Shown in pieces: positions 24,666 through 37,267 of a stretch of 64,000 nucleotides of DNA. Position numbers and translations under genes: made by a program. Source of the stretch: Pyrrhoderma lamaoense (lineage: Eukaryota; Basidiomycota; Agaricomycetes; Hymenochaetales; Hymenochaetaceae); assembly GCA_002794735.1 (NCBI GenBank), contig NBAZ01000003.1:1364001-1428000 (forward strand), in the 5' to 3' direction. The notes under the pieces were generated by a model. The model did no database searches and was not told where the DNA came from. It saw only the letters and a program-made list of their open reading frames with translations. Position 1 is the stretch's first letter; the number at the start of each line of letters is the position of its first letter.

Positions 24666-25029
24666 TAGACCTATGCTTCTAGATTGAACTTTTTTGCTGA
24701 TTTTTGGTATCTTGTGACTCGTATCAATTGTGGTTAAATAGAACATATGTAAATCTCATTTTTAACATTTATTTATATGGAGTATCTGGACGGCTTCCGG
24801 CTTCCGGTTTTCTAAAAATAGAGCTTTTCTTTCAGGGTTCAGTGATAATTATGCGTCGTCGGATTATGGTCTCCGACGTTTGGGCATGCCCCAATTATGA
24901 ACTGTATCCGTTATCACTGGCCATGAGTAAGTCTTCCCCATTCTACCGGAAGGCAAAACCCAGTATATATATCTAACACTTTCTGGGGGTCCTCACCCAT
25001 TCCTTGAACTCGCCTTCTATAGCTGACTT
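24666..25029. other. Spacer between two transporter genes
   Basis: Contains the 3' end of the permease gene and the promoter of the MFS gene. No other feature seen. Confidence 0.5.
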
Positions 25030-27693
25030 ATGGCTGAAAGTAGTATACACAAGTCACACTTGTTTTACGAAAAGGATGTCCGAAATCTAGAAGTTACCTC
25101 AAGCGAAGCAGTCTCAGAGAGCCAGATTGACGAAAGCATTATCCCAAGTCGTGCAAGTACAGTAGTACCTGAAAAAATCCGTGATGAGGATGATGATAAA
25201 CTTCATAATCTTCACGAAGCTACAGATACGAATACAGCATATAATACTCAGAATACATCCAAAGCAGAAGTTAGGAAAGCGTCGAAAGTACTTGACCTGA
25301 CTGACCAAACCAACCTTCTTCCTTTCCGAAAAGTCATTTCTGTCTTTGCTGGCTTTCTGTTTGTATCCTAGTCTCCACACTTGATACGACTCTAGTTGCA
25401 ACGTCTTTAGCCAGTATTTCAGCCGATTTCCATGCTGGTGAGGGACTTATAGTTACTCAAAATATAGTCTACTTATCGCATTCTCCTGTTAGGATCGGTT
25501 TCTTCCTTCATCCCGTCTACTTACCTCCTAGCCTCAACAGCTTTTCAACCTCTATACGGACGATTTTCTGATATCTTTGGTAGGAAGCTTACCCTATGTC
25601 TCGCGATGGTTGTCTTTGTTATTGGAAACCTAGCAGCTGGCTTTTCAAGGAGCATTATTGAAATAATCATTTTCAGAGGTGCGTAATCCTTATGCTACAA
25701 CATCTGGTCTATTCTTTCTTAATGAACGTGATAGGAATTGCTGGAGCTGGGGAGGTGGAATTGTATCTTTAGCTCAGATTATCGTCTCAGACGTTGTTAG
25801 TCTTCGCGAGCGGTGTGTAGAAGTAGGGTATATACCCAGTAGCCTGTTACTAATTTCATGCGTACAGCGGAAAATATCAGGGTATAATCGGTGTTGTCGT
25901 TGCTTTTGGTAATGGAGTTGGTCCACTACTTGGTGGTGCTCTAAGTGAAAAAGTATCTTGGCGGGTAAGTATCCCATTTTAACAGGCCATACTAATCCGC
26001 TAACTATGTTAATAGTGGTGCTTTTGGATAACCCTACCTCTTTCCTTATGTGCAATAGTCATCGTTCTCTACGTTCTCCTCTCAGGGAAGTAGGTGGGGA
26101 TATCAAACGGTAGGCCTTATTGTATGCGTTCTGATTTCTAGTTATATATTCATATGACATCAGCAAATTGCTTGCGGTTGATTACATTGGAACCGCTCTG
26201 ACTCTCAGTGGGTGTACACTAGTCATGCTCCCATTAATTTGGGTAAGAAGTGCTCACCTAAGCATACTTCAGTGTGGTGAATATTAAAGTATTGGTTTTT
26301 AGGGTGGTATCACTTTCTCTTGGCATTCCGGAGTCGTTCTCGCAACTCTGGTCTCCGGGATTTTCGTTGTGTCACTGTTTTGTATCTGGGAATGGAAAGG
26401 TGCAAAGCTTCCGATTGTTCCAAGTGTGTACTTTTCCCTAATCTATCCTAGGAATCTCTACTGACAAACTCTTACAAAGTGTATATCTTTAAACACTCGA
26501 CAGTATCGGGAGTTTATATCACCATGTTTGTAAAGTAAGCGTACACATCTAGTTTCTGCACTAGGTCTGAATTCGAATTATTGCTTCCAGTGGCGCCATC
26601 TTCAATTGCTCGCTCTATTACATCCCTCAGTTCTTCCAAATTTCCCTTGGATATTCACCTCTACGTGCTGGAGTTTTCCTCTTACCAGTTCTCGTTAGTC
26701 AAACTCTTGCTAGTTTCATCTCTGTAAGCCAAATATTTGTCTTGTCTCTTGTATATAGTTATGCCTAAACTAGCGCTTACTCCAGGGAGTTATTGTATCT
26801 CGTACGGGAAAATATAGAGTTCGTATGCCGTACAAAGTGAAAGAATCAATGGATGTTAATATCATATCAGGCAATCATCTATATTGGTTTCGCTGTTTGG
26901 GCAATTGGTTGTGGACTTCTCTCGACCATCAGTGCTAATACGAGTCATGCAAAAATCGTTATTTACATGCTTATCTCTGGAGTTGGAGGTGGTCAGGTAA
27001 ATTTCTTTTCAGAAAAGAGTAATCATGCATTCTACTCGGCTTTAACACCGATTAATTCTGATAATAGACGCTTCAAACGACAACTGTGGCTGCCCAAGCA
27101 AGCGTATCTCGTCGAGATATGTCTGTAGTTACTGCAGTCAGAAATGTGCGATAGTGAATGTATTACTACAAGTAACGTTCTAATTGAAACCTATAGTTCG
27201 TTCGGCTTCTCGGAGGGACCCTATCCTTAGCTATTGGGAGTACGATAATGTAAGTATTTAATCTATTTATATTGCGATATATTCTAAGACAGTTATCAGC
27301 AACAACTCATTACGATCCAAGATGACGTCTCTGAAGCTTCGGACATCCATAATCAATGATATAATAGATGACCCGACGCTCCTTCAGCCGCTACTTACAG
27401 GGTCAAACGCTACTGCATCAGACATAACCATTACAGCCAATGATATATCACCATCCGTCGCACTTGATATACTAGCTGGCTATACTTCAGGCTTTAGAAC
27501 CCTATTCGTGCTGAACGCAAGTTTGTCAGCGATTTGTGTGATTGTGGCTATAATCATGATCCGACACAAGGAACTGTTACGTGGAGATGAAGAAGAGATG
27601 CGTCGTGCGGCGCGTGAGAATGAATCGAAAGGGTACAAGAAGGAAGCCATCGACGAGATCGAGATGGGGGCTAGGAAACAAGACAAACACTGA
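25030..27693 (+). pseudogene. MFS transporter, DHA2-like, with three frame breaks
   Basis: Fourteen-helix-type drug:H+ antiporter family. The N-terminal tail is hydrophilic (about 100 aa). Then come STLDTTLVATSLASISADFH, SSFIPSTYLLASTAFQPLYG, GRFSDIFGRKLTLCLAM (MFS motif A, G-x-x-x-D-x-x-G-R-K), IIVSDVVSLRERGKYQGI, GVGPLLGGALSEKVSWRW (motif C region), LPLSLCAIVIVLYVLPLREV, FNCSLYYIPQFFQISLGYS, SVSRRDMSVVTAVRN, and a final helix with SAICVIVAIIMIRHKEL before a charged tail ending KQDKH. At least ten short introns. Single-base breaks occur at 25351-25358, 25750-25755 and about 26083. The substrate is unknown; close relatives export amino acids or toxic compounds. Otherwise complete. Confidence 0.75.
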
Positions 27694-28216
27694 GCTTCAT
27701 CCTCTATATTTCCCTATTCCTAAATCATCTCGCTTTCTCTTCTGTTTTGAGTTTATATAGATTTTATGGATTAAAAACATACTGTGTATGATAATCCCCA
27801 CTCCACAACTTAGTACACACTAGATTAGACGTGGGATGCATTCCCCTTTTTCTTCCTTTGTTTCCGGGTCTCCCTTTGATTAGTGTCTATCTCTTTATAC
27901 TCAGTTATTTTTCTCAGTATCATAATGCACTGGTTCTACTACGGACTCAAAGAAAGTGTGAAACTCAGTTATGCTTTGTGCTCAGACCATCTCCGACACC
28001 GACGTGGATCAAGGGATGTCTTGAGTGAGAATTCAGTCTTATTTTTAGCTCAAATTCAAAATACAATTTCACTTACATCTTTGCATCAAGTTCCCGACTT
28101 TCTGACGGCCATATATATTCCCCGTTGCTGGTATGAGGGGCAGACTGAACTGGAGTACTTTGGAACGAGTAGGCACTAGAGGACAAGGGGCCTTTCATGT
28201 TCTCCAGCCCACTACA
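27694..28216. other. Spacer before the DUF6533-like gene
   Basis: No supported gene; the ORFs at 27831-28180 are random-looking or 5' leader. Confidence 0.45.
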
Positions 28217-29925
28217 ATGACCATTTCTGACCCACATAAGGCTCAATCCTTAGTACTTTCCAACTTTATCGATCAATATCTCCAGGTTGTCACTACTACG
28301 ATACTTGTATATGATAGCTGTAGGTTTTATCTGATTTCTCACTCTAAACCAGCTCATCGAGGATCTTTGAACTAAAGTGATTACAATGGACAATGAGGTG
28401 AGTATCTTCTTTTAATAGATGATCATTCTAACTAAGAAAGGTAGATTAATTACTTCTGGGTAAATCGGATTGTAATTATATCAATTACGTAAACTTTTAT
28501 TAATAGTCGGTCATTCAGAAAAAGCAGAGCTCTCGATTCACGAACTTCTTATACTTTACGGTGAATTATTTCCCCTCGTTTTCTGTGAGGCTTTGCCCGT
28601 ATCTGAGCTCTAGATACCCAGAACAGATATGCCGGAATTTTTGGAGCTCTAGCCTATCTTCAGTGTAAGATACATACAGATTACACCATTTATACATACC
28701 AATTGCTGCATTTATTTGTATCTGTAGATAATTCCTTACATGCGACCACAAATTTGTAAGCATAAATCCATCTTTTAACATCTCAAATAATCGCTTAACT
28801 ACTTCTAGATGTGAGTAGGATCCTGTGATACAACACATACAGCTCAAGTGTATATTTCCTGTTGCAATAAGAGGTCTGTTTAGTCAATGGTCAAATGCTG
28901 CAGCAAGTATGTATATAATTCCATTATATCTCAACTACTTGGTACTGAGATGCACAAGATAACATCACTATTATAATTGTTGACTGTGATTACTCTTCCT
29001 GAAAATGGTTGCTTCCATGTCTTATGACGCTATCCAGATATTCTTATGCTCCGAGTCCTCGCACTGTGGCAAAATGGTGAGTAAACTATCTTGAAGTCTG
29101 AAGGTCTTATCTAAGTTGCATTCGAAGACCGAACACTATCCCACTTGCTCAGAGTTCTACTAGTTCTAGAAGCAATCGCTAAAATCACCATTTTCATTCG
29201 GATTGATCTAATTGGGATTCGTAAGCTTAATTTTTCTTATGCAGATTCGTACTAAGTTCTGCAGCCATGGCCGTTGAGATAACAGAAGGATTATCCTTTT
29301 GTGGACCATTCGCATATAAGGATCCACATCTAGCTAACCTAGGAGTAATTGACTGGTGGGCTAGAACGAAGCAGTGCTTATATGTGGCCGTTGACTAAGT
29401 CATTCACAGGATGTTGCCGGCCATCGTCGGATTACTATTTTTCATCCTCGCTTTATACAAAGGAGTACGCTATTGGAAATCTCCTATATTCAAAAGCGTA
29501 CATTTAGTAAAGATCCTCATCGAAGATCAAGCTTTCTATTACGCTATGTCAGTACTAAAAAAGAAGAAAACTTTCCTGCTGTTATTGACAATGTAGTTTA
29601 GAGCACTTTTTTGTAGCATATTGAACATTGTCCAGTTCAAGGTGCGGATAAGGGTTACTATCCTAGCGAACATATTCAGTGTGTTAGGAAACCCATCATT
29701 CCAATGCCTGCTTGGCAGTCGATTGTTCTTCAACCTAAAAGAGGCAGCAACGAAGAACATAGATGGATCAAGTAATCGAAGTAAAACGCTTGGCGATCCG
29801 GTATTTGTTGATCCCCTTGAAGAAGCTACAGGTTAGCACCTCATTCACTCATAATGCTCTATTAGTTCGCTGATTATTCTGCACTTTGCCCAGATTCGGA
29901 TATATCGGATGAAATTTCTCAATGA
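28217..29925 (+). pseudogene. DUF6533-type membrane protein, decayed
   Basis: The start at 28217 gives KAQSLVLSNFIDQYLQVVTT and TILVYD, the characteristic DUF6533 N-terminus, then an intron and ITMDNEV. After about 600 nt of poorly readable sequence (28450-29030, where the central helices should be) the gene resumes: LRVLALWQN, LLRVLLVLEAIAKITIFIRI, FCGPFAYKDPHLANLGVIDW, LLFFILALYKGVRYWKS, VHLVKILIEDQAFYYAM, NIFSVLGNPSFQCLLGSRLF, FNLKEAATKN, and a last exon SDISDEISQ with the stop at 29923-29925. This is the standard end of the family. The ruined central part and frame changes suggest a pseudogene. Function of the family is unknown; it is predicted to have seven helices. Confidence 0.6.
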
Positions 29926-30047
29926 GTATATGCTTCATTTATATTTAAACATGTGTATAAGCCATTCTGCTACCTGCTGTAAAACATAACATATCATTCA
30001 GATCCACATTTATTATCACGATCAACTTAATCTTGATAGGCGGGACA

Positions 30048-31194
30048 TTATTTGGTAAACCGATCGAACCACCCCGCAATACCCCTTGCGCTTTCTTCCT
30101 TCGCCCAGCCTTAGAATATAGAGTTTTTAGAGATAGGAAACTCAATAAACAAGGATGAAAAGCCTCACGTTCGTTTTCAATGGAAGGGTCACCCCTTACG
30201 GCAAAACCATGGCGTATTCCTGAAAAGACCTGGAAATGGTACATCTTTTTGCCCTCAATTAAGATATCTTCAGCACGTCTCCTGAACTCCAGGCCAAATG
30301 TGGATCAATCTCTGTATGCAGTGTGAGACCCTCTTAAAAAGCAAGGTAGATAAATACATGCCTGCACAGCTGAGGAAAAGGGGCACTTTTCAATAGTGAA
30401 TTACCAATATCAAAGTCAATTTCTGGCGTTTTGATCGTTATAGTACTGAATTACCATTTAGATCCTTGAATTGCGACTCATTTAAAAACGCAGGATGTGC
30501 AATAGCACCTAGATATGATGTGTAAGATCTAGTTGAGTCAAAAACAAAGAGGTTTGTAGCTGCTTACCAGCAACAATTTTGTTTGAGCTACCGGCTTCAC
30601 ATACATACGGGGCTCCAAAGCAGTAGCCTTCAGAAGATTCAATTATGTAACAAAGGCACTAAGGCGGAGTCGTGCTTACCTACGGCTACATACTTAGTAT
30701 CCTTACCTATTCACGTTTTAGTTTATATGTAAACAGCAGGATTACAAGCCTACCAAATCGTTCCTGTACGGCTTCAAACCAAATTGGTTCATACTTTCTT
30801 GCTTGCGCCTTACTCTTCGCGTTCCAAGCGGGCGATCAAAATCAGTTTCTTCGAGATGAATGTAAACCGGGTCTCCAAGAAAGTAGTCGATACCAAGAAC
30901 AATATAACCTGTATCCCTGATCGGTATAGTTGTTCATAAGAACATTTATTTTGCTCATACCTTGTTCAGCGAAATAATCTTGAAGGAGTTTATTGTTGAT
31001 GTACAAAGGTCCATATACATCGCATAAAACAAAATTACACCCTTCGCTCGAGCAACAGATTCTCCAGAGGGAGGAAGTGCAATATATGTATCAACTCCAC
31101 CTACTTTCTCTATACGTCCCTTTGGTTCACCAAAATGTTGCACAGTACGATAACAATCCTCTCCGGGAGCGTTAGCTAGGATAGGGTCTGACAT
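30048..31194 (-). pseudogene. Dienelactone hydrolase family protein with three frame breaks
   Basis: Alpha/beta-hydrolase that in its family opens dienelactone or related esters. The start at 31194 gives MSDPILANAPGEDCYRTVQH, then GRIEKVGGVDTYIALPPSG, DVYGPLYINNKLLQDYFAEQ, GIDYFLGDPVYIHLEETDFD, the nucleophile block AVGYCFGAPYV (catalytic Cys), IAHPAFLNESQF, FRRRAEDILIEGKKMYHFQV, FSGIRHGFAVRGDPSIENER (catalytic His) and a last exon ending GWFDRFTK at 30048. About seven exons. Single-base breaks: 31019-31023 (before DVYG), the GGG at 30830-30832, and the GG at 30302-30303. Length (about 250 aa) and motif order are normal. It is either a young pseudogene or a badly called sequence. Confidence 0.8.
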
Positions 31195-32822
31195 GGTTGA
31201 TGGAAGAACGAAACTCTTGTTCACACGTATGAGCCCCAACGCCAATGAGTAAGTGACTTTGTAAGGCCTTTGAATGTACTATATTTGCTTTCATCTATGT
31301 AACTGACGTTGAGACGCCTAAATTGCACCAATGGAACTATGAGAATTGTAAGAAATGAGAAATGAAGTCGTGACAAAACCATTTGCTTATCATCCTGTTA
31401 CATGTAACATTATAGTAAAGTTTAGGCTTCAGGAGCACACGATACAAAACTTTGGACCGTTCATCTCACAAAATAAAGTATACAAGTAGGTAAAACTTAT
31501 GTGATCACATAACCTTATATGCATTCTATATTTGTTATGAAAAGGGGAGGTAAAAAGTCATTGTCTAGGCTTTCTGGCTTGCCCTAGGGGACCAATGAAC
31601 CTTACAAGATGTCAGATGAGTATTCCGCTTCTGTTTAACTACTAAATGTGTATGCTATACTATGTGCAAGCCTAATCCGACAAATTTATGGGGGAAAAAT
31701 ATTGTTTGGAAATAATGTTTGGAGAGACTGGAATTGGTAATGAAGCAAGTTTAATTTCCGTTGTATAACCTTTCAGATATTATTTTGTTGTAGACAGTAT
31801 ATAATAATCACACAGAACACCATCACGTTTATTCAATCGATTTATCTTGCATATATATTGTTACTCAAAATTATATTAGACTCGGTCACTCTTTCTTTGA
31901 ATTTGTTAGTGTTACATAAACCAAATTTGAAAAGCCTGCTCACAGATACACATATTTATCGTGATATAGTATCGCATATACGTTGCTAAGAGAAGACTGT
32001 ACCATGTTTCTGGTTCCTGAGACAGTTATATGCGCATTCATGGAGTCTCCTACAGATTCAGCGACAACAGGACAGCCGAATACAGACAAGGCAGTTATAT
32101 ACCGCGCTCCTTGCTACATTTAGCAAAGAATAAAACGTTGTATAGTGAGTAAACCGACCAAGATTTCTGAAATTTGGGAGGAAACGAGTATTACGTAGTA
32201 AACTAGTAGATTTATTTAACTTCTAAAGAAAACAAGCAAGCGAAATGGCCAGCCCGCGAAAAATCGAATTAGCGTTGGGTTTTGAGTTAAAACATTATCT
32301 ACAAAGGATTCAACAGGTGTCATCCTCTATAGAACCAGTATTCTCCTGATCGGGTCTTGGCACAACTCAAGGGTCGACGAGAGACTTGACTTTTTTGCTT
32401 GGATTAAGAAAAAATTCTTGGGTCCGATCAACTTGCGGATGTAAAAGGTTGTAAATTAATCATGAGGAATGAAACTTGAGAGATGAAACTTGAAAAATTT
32501 GCCGGTAAAGCAAAGGAAGTTCTGGGTATATTGTGTAGGAATTCAAGGCTATTGGCAAGCATGTCTCGAGTTTGTTGGTGCTTGAGTCGTACGGTCACAT
32601 GCCACTGGATTGCCGACAAGGTGTGGATCACCAAGAACGTCGACCAGACCATTAATTTTCTTGGCTGCCGTATCCTCCGACTATTCATTCTTATTTATTT
32701 TATTTATTCTTACCTCTGTTAACGACCCATTTACGACATAACGAACCACCACGAACAGGCATTTTAGAAAAGTCATCTGTGAAGACGACGACATAGAAGG
32801 GGCTAGACGAAAGTGAAGGAAT
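31195..32822. other. Gene-poor AT-rich stretch
   Basis: No gene, repeat or RNA is supported. The paired ORFs at 32428-32722 overlap on opposite strands and have no domain. Confidence 0.45.
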
Positions 32823-35086
32823 ATGCATCAGGGCTGGCTGCCGTACCCACTTATACTTGCATTGTTACTCACACTTGCCTCATGGGATAAGCCTGTCAAA
32901 GCTTCGCCGGCTTCATTATTTCTTAATACAAAGACTCAAGCGGGACTTGGGGAACTGCGAAGGCCAGTCAATCATAACAGGGTGATTGAACTTCCCTTGC
33001 ACCGAGTAAAGAAGCCAGCCCAAACTATAAGGCGAGACGAATCAGAGGTCAGCGCTGTTGGTCTCGGGAACGCTAACGATATGTTAGTACTCGCTTTGGA
33101 TTTATACTACTCAGAGCATATCTCTTACAAAAAATGTGTAGCATATATAACGTCCGTGTACAATTTGGTACCGATCAACGGGCAACATCATTAGTGTTAG
33201 ATACAGGCTCTGCGGATCTCTGGGTTCTTTCTACCAATTGTACAACATGCTCAAAGGCAACTTCCGACGCCAGTGCTGGATCTCTATATAATAACTCGAA
33301 CTTTTTTAGTACAATGGATGCGCAGCTTCACTATGGAGATTCCAGGACGGCTTCACATGCGTATGGGCTCATTGGAAAAGATACCGTCTCAATCGCAGGA
33401 CTTACCATACAAGTAAGCCATGTCTCTTCCTGTTTTGATAATCATGAGCAAAGCTACTTAGTTGATAACCCGTAGGACCAGTACTTTGCTGCCATTAACG
33501 ATACAAACACGTCGGTACTTAAAACAGGTTCCTTGGGACTCTTTGGTTTAGGATTTCCTATCAACAGTATTATCTGGAGTTTACTCTACAATCAAGCCGT
33601 CTCTACACCTACATCAACATCAGATACAAAAAAAAGACGGACCAATCTATATCTCCGGCCTCGATCATTTCCCGTCCCGTCCTCCAAATCATCACTTTAC
33701 AGCAACCTTGCATCTGATGACAATGACAGTACGTCATCGGTGTCAGATATTGACGATTATAACAGAGGGTATACTTTAACTGATGTACTATCTTCGTTCA
33801 ATATATTTGGACCTTTGATACCAAGACTCATTCTTAACGATTCCTCATCAATATCAAATCCTCAGTTCACAATAACCTTGATCGGGAATCATTTTCAGCA
33901 GTTTCTCCGTCCGGAATAAGTGGAGCAGTTGGCCAACTGACAATAGGAGGACTACCTTCTACCATCAAAAATAACACTTCCAGTAATAGTTTGTTTTGGA
34001 CGCCTGTTCGAGCATATACAACCTCTCAATCAGGGATATCTTTTTCCGAAGCGCCAGATGAAGCATATCCTTTCGCTTGGGATGTCCCTGTGGCTTCCGT
34101 TTATTTTAATGGTATCAAGCTTCCATCGAGTACTCTGGGGAATATCACTGTTGAAGGTGTAGGCGAGAGTGCTTTGATAGATACGGGTAATAGTCTTGTA
34201 AGGGGTCCTGCGGATGTGATCGTCAATATCCTTTCTTCTCTTGTCAACTCCACAGATAGATTAGTAGCATATGGAAGAGAAACGGAGTTTCACGCAGAAT
34301 ACAGCGAAGAAGATTACGAACGATTCATTAGTTCATATGATGCGTATGCATATGCTTATCCTTGCTCGTCAGCTCAGTCCCTTGTGTTCGAATTTGGTGG
34401 AATTGGGAGGTCCGGGAACTTCAATACGAACACATCGAATTCCTCTGGTAATACTCGTAAATTCAAAATTGACGCACGCGATTTTGGAACGCCAATCGCC
34501 ACAGAGAAAGATAATGGGAAATGGTGTATACCGAATATCGCACCTACCGATGCACCAACCTTGGGTACTTACTTGCATAGTTGGTCATTGGGGAACCCTT
34601 CCTGAGGAGCACCCTTGCGAGTTTCTGGTATGGTAATTTGACGAAACCGAGTCAGGATGGCGCAAGAATTGGATTCTTGTCTACCGTCCCCGGTTGGGAT
34701 GGTGATGGAGAAGATGAGTCTCAGGAAGATGTACTCAGATTGCAAGAGCTGTTCATGCTGCTAGAGTTTCCGGATATTCTCGTATGTATCAAAGCATTGG
34801 AATCAAAGTAGAAATCAAGCTACTAACTAACTTATATCACTCATATTTTTATATTGTTTGAACGTTTCTTTTTGACGCGATCCTGATAGGTACTCTCATC
34901 CCCGCTCCAACTGGCACTTGGTCATCAATTCCCGTTACAACAGATTCCCATGGAATCGTGTTCGCAAGTCTCCCTCCGATAGCCTCTCTAGAGACCGTTG
35001 AACCCAATTCAGGTTCCAGAAGGAGTAATGGAGGCACCTCAAACCAAAGACGTTATGGGAAAATCACTGTGCATTCACTCGCTTAA
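32823..35086 (+). pseudogene. Pepsin-like aspartic protease (A1) with two frame breaks
   Basis: Secreted or vacuolar endopeptidase family. The start at 32823 gives a signal peptide (LPYPLILALLLTLASW) and a propeptide of about 70 aa with dibasic sites. The first catalytic block is SLVLDTGSADLWVLSTNC; a flap-like HYGDSRTASHAYGLIGKDT, SLGLFGLGFPINS, AVGQLTIGGLPS, and the second catalytic block ESALIDTGNSLVRGPADV follow; then WCIPNIAPTDAPTLGTYL and VIGEPFLRSTLASFWYG. The frame breaks at 33880 (one G short after TTG) and at 34583-34584 (GG run). The C-terminal tail past about 34740 is unsure: an exon at about 34890-35086 (IPAPTGTWSSIPVTT to KITVHSLA) probably belongs here but its phase does not fit. 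Both active-site aspartates are present. Confidence 0.75.
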
Positions 35087-35508
35087 CTGATGGCCTGATG
35101 CTATTCGTCGTTTCGGGACTCGTCCTGTTTCTAAATGGAAATGTTTTATGATTTTCTCTATCTTCTTTTCACTAGGGTTATCTCCTTTGCTTACGCATAT
35201 GGAAATTACGAAGTATCTATATATCATTGTCGATGCAGTGTACACATACCTAAATCTTTGAAACATTCGCACTTACATACTATTGTAATGTAGTCTAGTA
35301 AAATAATATGCGTGTACATAAACGGCCTCTTAGCTTTGTAGAAGGAGGGTATGAAACGATACAAGGCGCATTCCATTATAATACGGATCGTTTGAATCAT
35401 GCAACATGTGACATAGTGTAGTATATACCTCCCACGTCGCTCACTCTCTAGAGACAATTAATCTCTTACTCTCTCTCTCTTCTTCGTTTTCTATCATAGT
35501 CCAGCAAC
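35087..35508. other. Intergenic
   Basis: Between the protease and the questin-oxidase-like gene. It contains a CT-rich tract at about 35462-35482 shortly upstream of the next ATG, consistent with a promoter or leader. No ORF supported. Confidence 0.5.
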
Positions 35509-37267
35509 ATGTCTATACAGCTGCATCAGCTTAGTAGAAAGGGCACACTCACTCTTCCAGGAACGTACTCATCAAAGAAGACGGTTGAACACTTTTATTG
35601 AGGATGCACAAGAGCATCACTGCTTTTTCAAGGCCTCAGGTTTTCACAACCACCTTAGTCATCAGTATGTTATATATCATATACCCTAAGAATATTGCTT
35701 CACATTTTTTAGTCTCTTGGCAGCTTATGATCTTGGTGCTTCTGCATCTCTACTACAAAAGATATATGATGCCGAAGTAAAGATACAACGTCCCATCTTG
35801 TTAGATGCTAAAGACAAGGAGATGCTCGTAACAACTGATAACTGGGTCCAATATATCGGAAACCAGAAGTGCGCATGCCTGTAGCCTCTTCTCAGTTACC
35901 AGTATTTCTGAGTTCTGTGCTCATAGTGCTTACAGTGGCTTTGTCACTTTCTTTAAAGACCAAGTGCAGTCACATGGCGCTCTTGCCACTCTTGAAAATT
36001 ACATTTTCGCCCCTCCGCGAATGCTAATGGAATAAATATGATTGTCCGCCTTGTTAGTGGAGCGTAGGTATACTGCTGACATAAGAATCTAACAATACTG
36101 ATGTGATGTTTGTTAGTCTACACCCTTTTATACAAATAGGAGTAAGTAGTTCCTATAAAGCTTTTCGTTTCTTAATTGAAAATCATATGTTCATAGTATG
36201 GTTTGGAATTTGGGGACGAGACACTTATAATAACAGGTGCTAAGTTCATCAGTGAACATCTAATCGCTTTTAACATTTTATACAGGTCTTGCTCAGACTG
36301 CTGTTCACCAACCTCTACCAGACTCGATATTCCAGTTTAAAAATCCACAAAACTCTTCAAGGAATATAATTAATGGGCAAAATGAGCAAAGACAACCATC
36401 ACACGGACCTTCTCTCCTTGAAATCTTACGTCAAGTATATGATTCGGAAATTCTCAAGCCCGTTATGCCATACGATCCGAACGCTCTCATCTCGCAACGT
36501 CGAAAGGCGGCTCTCAGTGATGGGCGCTCAGAAGAAATACTTAAAATTTGCTCGCAATTTTACGTCGACGAAGAGGGTGGTGATAAGGAATTTGAATCAA
36601 AAGCGGAAGAGTGTATCTGGTTGTCGACTCTCTTGCTATTCAGTACGGGCCGTGAGGGAAGAAAAACCAGACTCGATTTCTTCTTGATGCACTTAGTTAC
36701 ATCCTCGTTCTTCCTATTCTCTTACTTCAGAGTATGAGGGATCCAGTTCATAAGGCTAATATTCTCCGCGCATTCATACCTGAGATTATCTTATACACTC
36801 TTACACGTGGTCGGCCTATAATTAAACCAGACCTTTTAATGTCTCATACAGCCACACCTAGACCTCCATGCTCTTCGGACTCTCTACCAAGGCCCGATAA
36901 ATCATGCCTAGGCGATCCAACAAAAGATGAAGACTATTTTCCGTGGCCGGGATTGATAGGCGCGAGTTTATATGCGCCTGATGCCCATGTTTTGAAGACA
37001 ATGCGTACGTTAGTCCTCGCAGCCAAGAAATACGGGGATATACCTCCTGGAGGCGCCATCGGAGCGTTCAAAATCCCTGTTCCTGATGATAAAAATAAGA
37101 GTATTGAAACACACCCCGGAACTTCGCGTATGGACGGAACTATATTCGTTAGAGCTGCCGGAATCATGATTGACTATATGGGATGGGTCACTCATGGTCA
37201 ACCTGCTCGAGATGATTGGGACCGAAGCGCTCTGGGATGGGATGATGCGTGGGCTAATGGAGACTAA
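35509..37267 (+). pseudogene. Questin oxidase-like protein (AflY/HypX family) with two frame breaks
   Basis: Family of fungal enzymes including questin oxidase (ring-opening Baeyer-Villiger-type step in anthraquinone metabolism) and AflY. The start at 35509 gives MSIQLHQLSRKGTLTLPGTY; then the HFIEDAQEHH block, the LAAYDLGASASLLQKIYDAE block, KEMLVTTDNWVQYIGNQKAY, the FVTFFKDQVQSHGALATLEN block, RLVSGALHPFIQIGYGLEFG, TGLAQTAVHQPLPDS, FFLMHLVTSSFFL, LRAFIPEIILYTLTRGRP, WPGLIGASLYAPDAHVLKT and a C-terminal FVRAAGIMIDYMGWVTHG, with stop at 37267. This is full family length (about 480 aa). Breaks: an extra T in the run 35593-35596, and one base missing at the CC of 36015-36016. Five introns. There is no polyketide synthase in the window. 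Confidence 0.8.

Noticed and set aside
30672..31175. Plus-strand ORFs
   Set aside because: Antisense to dienelactone hydrolase exons carrying family motifs on the minus strand.
32428..32722. Overlapping ORFs on both strands
   Set aside because: No domain, no promoter and mutual overlap; probably chance.
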